Part shown: piece after piece, positions 22,209 to 28,132 of the stretch | Layout: each line of letters opens with the position of its first letter | Numbering within the stretch: the first letter of the stretch is position 1 | NCBI GenBank assembly: GCA_035690885.1 | Contig: DASSKC010000163.1 | Location: forward strand, 1 to 28,132 | Length of the DNA stretch: 28,132 nucleotides | Direction: 5' to 3' | Source: Oleiagrimonas sp035690885 | GTDB lineage: Bacteria > Pseudomonadota > Gammaproteobacteria > Xanthomonadales > Rhodanobacteraceae | Translations under genes and position numbers: made by a program | The notes under the pieces: generated by a model | What the model was told of the DNA's origin: nothing | Seen by the model: the letters and a program-made list of their open reading frames with translations, nothing else | Databases searched by the model: none

Positions 22209-22242
22209 AAAAAAGCGCCGCCTGTTCAGGCGGCGCTTTTTT
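22209..22242. terminator. Bidirectional rho-independent terminator
   Basis: AAAAAAGCGCCGCCTG and CAGGCGGCGCTTTTTT flank a TT loop, giving A- and T-runs on both sides. It serves the exported-protein gene on the plus strand and ahcY on the minus strand. Confidence 0.93.
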
Positions 22243-22325
22243 GTTGATCAGCCGAACGGATGGATCACTGCCGCTGACGATAAATCAACGCGGAACAACA
22301 ATCCGTTCCCGAAAGCCGGCGGCCC

Positions 22326-23756
<1,431 letters not shown>

Positions 23757-23780
23757 GGGCGTTGGCTCCTGAAGTGTTGA

Positions 23781-23816
23781 CAGTCCGGCTGGACCGGGCT
23801 CCCCGCTGGAAGCGGG
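23781..23816 (-). promoter_or_regulatory. Expression platform hairpins between SAH riboswitch and ahcY start
   Basis: Read on the minus strand, CCCGCT-TCC-AGCGGG and then GTCC-AGCC-GGAC follow the aptamer and precede the AGGAG site (23766-23770). Neither has a T-run, so control through access to the ribosome binding site fits better than termination. Confidence 0.5.
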
Positions 23817-23820
23817 CAGG

Positions 23821-23942
23821 GCGGGCGCCGTTGCAATGGGTTTGCCGAGCCTGACCGGTGAGCGTGAGCGTCCGCACGGGGTGTGCGGGCATCGCGGATG
23901 GAACCGCGTTCACGAGCGCCGGTTGCAACGCCCCTCGACAAA
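23821..23942 (-). promoter_or_regulatory. S-adenosylhomocysteine (SAH) riboswitch upstream of ahcY
   Basis: The minus-strand leader shows the SAH aptamer. P1: UUGUCGAG (23941-23934) pairs with CUCGGCAA (23849-23842). P2: ACCGG (23923-23919) pairs with CCGGU (23858-23854). The pseudoknot joins GGGCG (23933-23929) with CGCCC (23827-23823). Conserved blocks 'CGAGGGGCGTTGCAAC', 'TCAGGCTCGG' and 'GCAACGGCGCCCGCC' match the class as I know it from Ralstonia and Dechloromonas ahcY leaders. P2 is enlarged by about 60 bases with extra stems. The class turns ahcY on when SAH accumulates and rejects SAM. Confidence 0.9.
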
Positions 23943-23957
23943 GCGAAACGAACCGCC

Positions 23958-23963
23958 ATTATA
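23958..23963 (-). promoter_or_regulatory. -10 box of the ahcY promoter
   Basis: A perfect TATAAT on the minus strand lies 17 bases before the first aptamer base, placing transcription start near 23951. The -35 is not convincing, which leaves the full promoter uncertain. Confidence 0.55.
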
Positions 23964-24079
23964 TCGCTTGTTGCCGATGCAAGGATGAACTATCGCCGTC
24001 GTTTGTCGGTCCATGGTCCCGAATGCGGGTATGCGACATCCCCATATGCCGGCACCCGACGCATGCGTTGGCATGCTCG

Positions 24080-24107
24080 TATGATGAATGGGATAACCAG
24101 AGGAGGG
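24080..24107 (+). promoter_or_regulatory. ppc ribosome binding site and weak -10-like element
   Basis: AGGAGGG (24101-24107) lies 3 to 4 bases before the ppc ATG, a very strong Shine-Dalgarno that fixes the start. TATGAT (24080-24085) could be a -10 box but would leave a leader of only about 20 bases and has no good -35. The divergent ahcY-ppc region spans 354 bases; apart from the riboswitch and these elements I see nothing in it. Confidence 0.35.
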
Positions 24108-24110
24108 ATC

Positions 24111-26828
24111 ATGAACAGCGAACATCCAGACGATCTACGAGATGTTTCCTTTCCGCCGCACGATGCAGCGCTGCGTGACGATGTACGCAACCTGGGCGCC
24201 CAGGTCGGCCGCATGCTGGCCGAGCAGGACGGCGAAGCGTTCTTCGAGCGCGTGGAGAAATTGCGTACCGCGGCCATCGTGCGCCGCGAGTCCGGCGCCG
24301 GCGTGACCACACTGTCGACGATGCTGGCCGACACCACGAGCGAGGACGCCGAAGCACTGGCGCGCGCCTTCGCCACCTGGTTCCACGCCGTCAACATCGC
24401 CGAGCGCGTGCACCGCATCCGTCGCCGCCGCGACTATCAGGTGGCCGGAAAGGGCCCGCAGCCGGAGTCGCTGGCCGACGTGCTGGGTGCGCTCAAGGCG
24501 CAAGGCGTCAGTGCCGAAGAGCTGCTCGAATGGATTGCGCGACTGGATGTCGAGCCGGTCTTCACCGCGCATCCGACCGAGGCCGTGCGGCGTTCGCTGC
24601 TGGAGAAAGAGCAGGCCATCGTGCGCGCACTGGTGGCCAATTTCGACGCCGGTCGTCCGCCGCACGAGCGCAGCGCCGACCGCGAGCGCATGCGCGCGGC
24701 GCTGACCGCCGGCTGGCAGACCGCCGAGGCATCCAGCGTGCGGCCCAGCGTGCAGGACGAATTCGAGCACGTCAGTTTCTATCTGGCCGAACCCTTGTAT
24801 CGGGTGCTGCCGGCGTTCTACGAGTCCCTGCAACGCGAGCTCAAAGCAATCTACGGCATCACGCCGGCGTTGCCGCGTGTATTGCGATTCGGCTCCTGGG
24901 TCGGCGGCGACATGGACGGCAATCCGGCCGTCGGTGCCGACACCATCGACGAAACCCTGCGCGCGCAGCGTGCCCTGGTGTTGGAGCGCTATCGCACCGA
25001 TTGCACTCATCTGGCGCGCCAGCTCAGCCAGACCGACGATCGTGTCGAAGTGACAACCGCATTGCGCGAGCAGCTGGATCATTATCGGACGCGCTTTCCG
25101 GACGCCGCCGAGCAGATCCGTCCGCGCCATCGCAACATGCCGTATCGCAGCTTTCTGACCCTGGTTGGTGCGCGTCTGGAAGCCACGCTCGATGACGCCG
25201 ATGCCGGTTACGCGAATGCCGCCGAGTTTGCCGCCGACATCCAGCGGGTCGTGGCCAGTCTGGAGGCCAACAAGGGTGAGCACGCCGGCCTGTTCGCGGT
25301 ACGTCGCCTTGACTGGCGTGTACGCAGTTTCGGTTTTCATCTGGCGCGTCTGGACGTGCGTCAGGATTCGCGCGTGCACGACGACGTGCTGGCGGTATTG
25401 CTGAACGATGCCGACTGGGCCGAGCGCGAGGCCGAGCCCCGCGCCGAGCGTCTGCGGCCGCTGGCCTCCGGTGAGGAAAAACTCGACGCATCAGGCGACG
25501 CCGACAGCCAGCGGCTGGAAGCGGTCTTCGCCACTCTGGCGGACGCGCGCCAGCGGTACGGCACCGATGCCACCGGCCCCTACATCATCTCCATGGCGCG
25601 TTCGGCCGCCGATGTGCTGGCGGTGCTGGCGCTGGCCCGTCGCGGAGGAATGGTCGAGGATGGCAGCGTGCCGCTCGACATCGCGCCGTTGTTCGAAAAG
25701 GTCGACGACCTCAAGCATGGCGCCGCCACGTTGCGCGCGCTGCTGGCCGACCCCGTCTATCGCGCCCACCTCAAAAGTCGCGGCGACAGCCAGCTGATCA
25801 TGCTGGGTTATTCAGACAGCGGCAAGGATGGCGGCTTGCTGGCCGCGCGCTGGGCGCTGCAGCGCGCCCAGGGCGAGCTGCTGGACGTGGCGCGCGAGGA
25901 AAACATCAAGGTCACGTTCTTCCATGGCCGAGGTGGTTCGGCCAGTCGCGGCGGCGGCAAGGTCACGCCGGCACTAATGGCCTCGCCGCGCGGCAGCGTG
26001 GCCGGTCGCCTGCGCATGACCGAGCAGGGCGAAGTCATCCACCGCAAATACGGCATTCGCGCACTGGCCGTGCGCAACCTGGAGCAGACCATCGGCGCGG
26101 CCCTGCGTGCATCCCTGCGTCCGCGCAAGGATGATCCGCGCGAGGATGTGTGGTGCGAGCGCATCGACTGGCTGGCCAAACGCAGCCGCGAAACCTATCG
26201 CGACTTTGTCGGCGACGAGGATTTCGTCGGTTACTTCCGCACCGCCACGCCGATCGACGTGATCGAGCACATGACACTCGGCTCGCGTCCGGCCAGTCGG
26301 CGCAGCATGCGCGGCGTGGAAGACCTGCGTTGCATCCCGTGGGTATTTTCGTGGACGCAGATGCGCACCATACTGCCCGGCTGGTACGGCCTCGGCAGCG
26401 CGCTGGAGAAGGGCGCGGCCGAATTCGGCGAGGATGCGCTGGCGGAAATGTCGCGTGACTGGTTGTTCCTGTCCACCCTGCTTGACGACGTCGAGATGGT
26501 GCTGGCCAAGGCCGATCTCGGCATCGCCGAAACCTTCTCGCAGTTGTCCGGCAACCTGCACGGCAAGTTCTATCCGGCAATCGAGCAGGAGTTCGCGCGT
26601 ACGCGTGAATGGCTGCTGCGCCTGAAAGGGCGCGACACCTTGCTGGCCGACGATCAACGCCTGGCCCAGTCGATCCGCCTGCGCAACCCGTACATCGACC
26701 CGATGAGTCTGTTGCAGGTCGACCTGCTCAAGCGCTGGCGCGCCGGTGACAGCAAGGACGACGGCTTGTTGCGCGCGCTGGTGGCCTGCGTCAATGGTGT
26801 CTCGCAGGGCTTGCAGAACACCGGTTGA
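24111..26828 (+). CDS. ppc: Phosphoenolpyruvate carboxylase
   Basis: The 905-residue enzyme carboxylates PEP to oxaloacetate, refilling the TCA cycle. Active-site blocks are all present: 'EPVFTAHPTEAVRRS' (His154), 'GSWVGGDMDGNP', 'LDVRQDS', 'MLGYSDSGKDGGLLAARW' (catalytic Lys), 'FFHGRGGSASRGGG', 'TEQGEVIHRKYG' and the C-terminal 'QNTG' that is conserved to the last residue. Length is in the usual 880-930 range. A strong AGGAGGG precedes the ATG. It is divergent from ahcY and followed 59 bases later by an unknown gene; no terminator is evident. Confidence 0.98.
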   Translation: MNSEHPDDLRDVSFPPHDAALRDDVRNLGAQVGRMLAEQDGEAFFERVEKLRTAAIVRRESGAGVTTLSTMLADTTSEDAEALARAFATWFHAVNIAERVHRIRRRRDYQVAGKGPQPESLADVLGALKAQGVSAEELLEWIARLDVEPVFTAHPTEAVRRSLLEKEQAIVRALVANFDAGRPPHERSADRERMRAALTAGWQTAEASSVRPSVQDEFEHVSFYLAEPLYRVLPAFYESLQRELKAIYGITPALPRVLRFGSWVGGDMDGNPAVGADTIDETLRAQRALVLERYRTDCTHLARQLSQTDDRVEVTTALREQLDHYRTRFPDAAEQIRPRHRNMPYRSFLTLVGARLEATLDDADAGYANAAEFAADIQRVVASLEANKGEHAGLFAVRRLDWRVRSFGFHLARLDVRQDSRVHDDVLAVLLNDADWAEREAEPRAERLRPLASGEEKLDASGDADSQRLEAVFATLADARQRYGTDATGPYIISMARSAADVLAVLALARRGGMVEDGSVPLDIAPLFEKVDDLKHGAATLRALLADPVYRAHLKSRGDSQLIMLGYSDSGKDGGLLAARWALQRAQGELLDVAREENIKVTFFHGRGGSASRGGGKVTPALMASPRGSVAGRLRMTEQGEVIHRKYGIRALAVRNLEQTIGAALRASLRPRKDDPREDVWCERIDWLAKRSRETYRDFVGDEDFVGYFRTATPIDVIEHMTLGSRPASRRSMRGVEDLRCIPWVFSWTQMRTILPGWYGLGSALEKGAAEFGEDALAEMSRDWLFLSTLLDDVEMVLAKADLGIAETFSQLSGNLHGKFYPAIEQEFARTREWLLRLKGRDTLLADDQRLAQSIRLRNPYIDPMSLLQVDLLKRWRAGDSKDDGLLRALVACVNGVSQGLQNTG

Positions 26829-26887
26829 TTGCAGTTGTGGCATGCTTTCTCGCATCAGGGGGCAGCGTGACTGGATAGGGAGTGGAC

Positions 26888-27619
26888 ATGCTCAAGTTTC
26901 CGCGAACCGGCCTCGGGATTTATGCGTTGATCGTCACGGTGGCATTTGCCGCCGTCGTGACGATGGGTGCCAGGGCCGACCGTGATGCCGACTTCGACAC
27001 CATCAACGTGGAGCGGATCAACGTGCGCGAGCCGGATGGCACCTTGCGCATGGTGATTTCCAACCGCAGCCGCTTCCCGGGCTTGATTCTCCATGGCAAG
27101 GAATATTCGCATCAGCGACCGCGCGCGGGAATGATCTTCTACAACGATGAGGGGACCGAGCAGGGAGGCTTGATTTTTTCCGGCAGGAAGACCTCCGACG
27201 GCGGTTATGCCAGTGGGCTCAGCCTGACCTTCGACCGCTATCAGCAGGATCAGCAATTGCAGTTGATCGGCATCGACAAGGACGGGCACTATTTTGCCGG
27301 TCTGCGCGTGAGGGACGTGCCGCACAGACCCATACTCCAGGACATCAAGGAACGGGAAAAGTTGGCGGCCATGTCCAAGTCCGAGCGGGACGCAGTGGTG
27401 GACAAGCGCAACAAGGAAAATTACTACGGAGCCCGCCGGTTTTTTGCGGGCAAGTCGCGGAGCGGCAATTCGGTGGTGATGCTGCGCGACGCCAACGGCA
27501 AGCCGCGACTGGCCATGCGGGTCACTCCGCAAGGCGAGGCTTCCATCGTGTTCCTTGACGCCAAAGGCAACGTGCAACGCAAGTTGACGGCAGACGAGCT
27601 GGCACAGCACGCCCGGTAA
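26888..27619 (+). CDS. Membrane-anchored protein of unknown function
   Basis: The 243-residue protein has one N-terminal hydrophobic helix (about residues 10-29), after which the chain is likely periplasmic and hydrophilic. It contains short beta-rich blocks: 'INVREPDGTLRMVISNRSRFPGLILHG', 'AGMIFYNDEGTEQGGLIFSG', 'GLSLTFDRYQQDQQLQLIGI', 'VVMLRDANGKPRLAMRVTPQG' and 'ASIVFLDAKGNVQRKL'. The first and last look like copies of one strand-turn-strand unit (xVxLRDxxGxxRLxM). I do not recognise the family. GGGAG lies 5 bases before the chosen ATG; a GTG two codons upstream is less likely. It follows ppc by 59 bases and may share its transcript. Confidence 0.8.
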   Translation: MLKFPRTGLGIYALIVTVAFAAVVTMGARADRDADFDTINVERINVREPDGTLRMVISNRSRFPGLILHGKEYSHQRPRAGMIFYNDEGTEQGGLIFSGRKTSDGGYASGLSLTFDRYQQDQQLQLIGIDKDGHYFAGLRVRDVPHRPILQDIKEREKLAAMSKSERDAVVDKRNKENYYGARRFFAGKSRSGNSVVMLRDANGKPRLAMRVTPQGEASIVFLDAKGNVQRKLTADELAQHAR

Positions 27620-27735
27620 TCGTGCGTGTTTGGTCGGGTCGGCCTGATTGCACGCGACGATGAACAAGACGCGGTTGCGCTGTCGCAGGTGTCCGGGTGA
27701 ATGCAGGTTAAGCAAGCAGCGTCGACACTGGGCTC

Positions 27736-28132
27736 ATGGACACTGTTGATTCCAATGACGAGAACACGCAAGTGGCGTCCCGGAAGCGCTCCTGCCCTTT
27801 CTGGTGGCGCGTCATGCTTGGCGCGTTCCGTGGCTTTCTTGACGATCGCGCGTTGGCGTTGGCCGCTTCGCTGGCGTTCTACACCATGCTGTCGTTCGCG
27901 CCGCTGTTGGTGCTGGTGGTGTGGCTGAGCACCCTGACGGGGTACGACGTGCGCCAGATGCTGCTCGACCAGCTTGCCGGCATGGCCGGGCCCGAGGCGC
28001 GGACCATGGCGATGACGATTTTCGACAACGCACGCGAGCGTCCGTCGCTCGGCAGTATCACCGGTATTGCCAGCATCGTCATGGTGTTGGTGGGCGCGAC
28101 CACCGTGTTCGCGCAATTGCAGGCCTCGTTGA
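27736..28132 (+). CDS. YihY/BrkB family inner-membrane protein, partial (C-terminus beyond right edge)
   Basis: Translation from ATG 27736 gives 132 codons without a stop before the window ends. After a polar 30-residue N-terminus comes the YihY/virulence-factor BrkB signature: 'AFRGFLDDRALALAASLAFYTMLSFAPLLVLVV' (first membrane helix with conserved 'ASLAFYTMLSFAPL'), then a helical stretch and the second membrane segment 'ITGIASIVMVLVGATTVFAQLQASL'. The family was once mistaken for RNase BN; its true function is unclear. The ribosome binding site is weak, and ATG 27814 is an alternative start. The 116-base gap before it holds nothing I recognise. Confidence 0.85.
   Translation, partial: MDTVDSNDENTQVASRKRSCPFWWRVMLGAFRGFLDDRALALAASLAFYTMLSFAPLLVLVVWLSTLTGYDVRQMLLDQLAGMAGPEARTMAMTIFDNARERPSLGSITGIASIVMVLVGATTVFAQLQASL

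Overview
The window is GC-rich chromosomal DNA from a gammaproteobacterium. Gene content and protein flavour (475-residue-class AhcY, ETF-QO next to tatD, LemA/M48 pair, COG3202-type nucleotide transporter-like protein, a 'GTAGGTCGGGTT'-type intergenic repeat) point to the Xanthomonadales/Lysobacterales, perhaps Rhodanobacteraceae. That placement is inference. I see no rRNA, tRNA, CRISPR, phage or transposase, so this is mostly ordinary core genome with a few striking details.

Layout. Left end (1-2755): a partial aldo/keto reductase on the minus strand, divergent from a NYN/LabA-type nuclease-like gene, a lipoprotein-type SAM methyltransferase and rluE. Next come two intergenic palindromic repeats (2765-2909), the second of which supplies the tatD stop codon, then etfQO-tatD on the minus strand. 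A divergent amidase (5543-6952) precedes gcvT and gcvH (7064-8635), which end in a clear terminator. Then comes the most interesting locus, 8682-9949: a met-box-like operator, a promoter, and a gene encoding the MetJ methionine repressor fused in frame to a 184-residue Lys/Arg/Ala/Thr tail like histone H1, followed by a strong terminator. A TonB-like protein with a prepilin-like N-terminus follows.

Middle (11329-17064): a penicillin-binding-type serine hydrolase on the minus strand, divergent from a three-gene plus-strand run lemA - M48 protease - nucleotide-transporter-like MFS protein, which converges on a CBS-domain gene. A minus-strand unit holds a GAF-GAF-GGDEF-EAL protein overlapping mtgA by 4 bases, with the CBS gene downstream.

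Right part (21039-28132): an unknown exported protein, a bidirectional terminator, ahcY on the minus strand behind an S-adenosylhomocysteine (SAH) riboswitch, divergent ppc, an unknown membrane-anchored protein and the start of a YihY/BrkB-family gene running off the end.

A theme links several loci: one-carbon/methionine/SAM metabolism. GcvT and GcvH feed methylene-tetrahydrofolate, MetJ senses SAM, AhcY removes SAH under a SAH-sensing riboswitch, and two genes encode methyl-group or folate-linked chemistry. The main candidate for something undescribed is the MetJ-H1 fusion, which might join a specific SAM-dependent repressor to a nonspecific DNA-compacting tail and might also yield a separate H1-like protein from an internal start.
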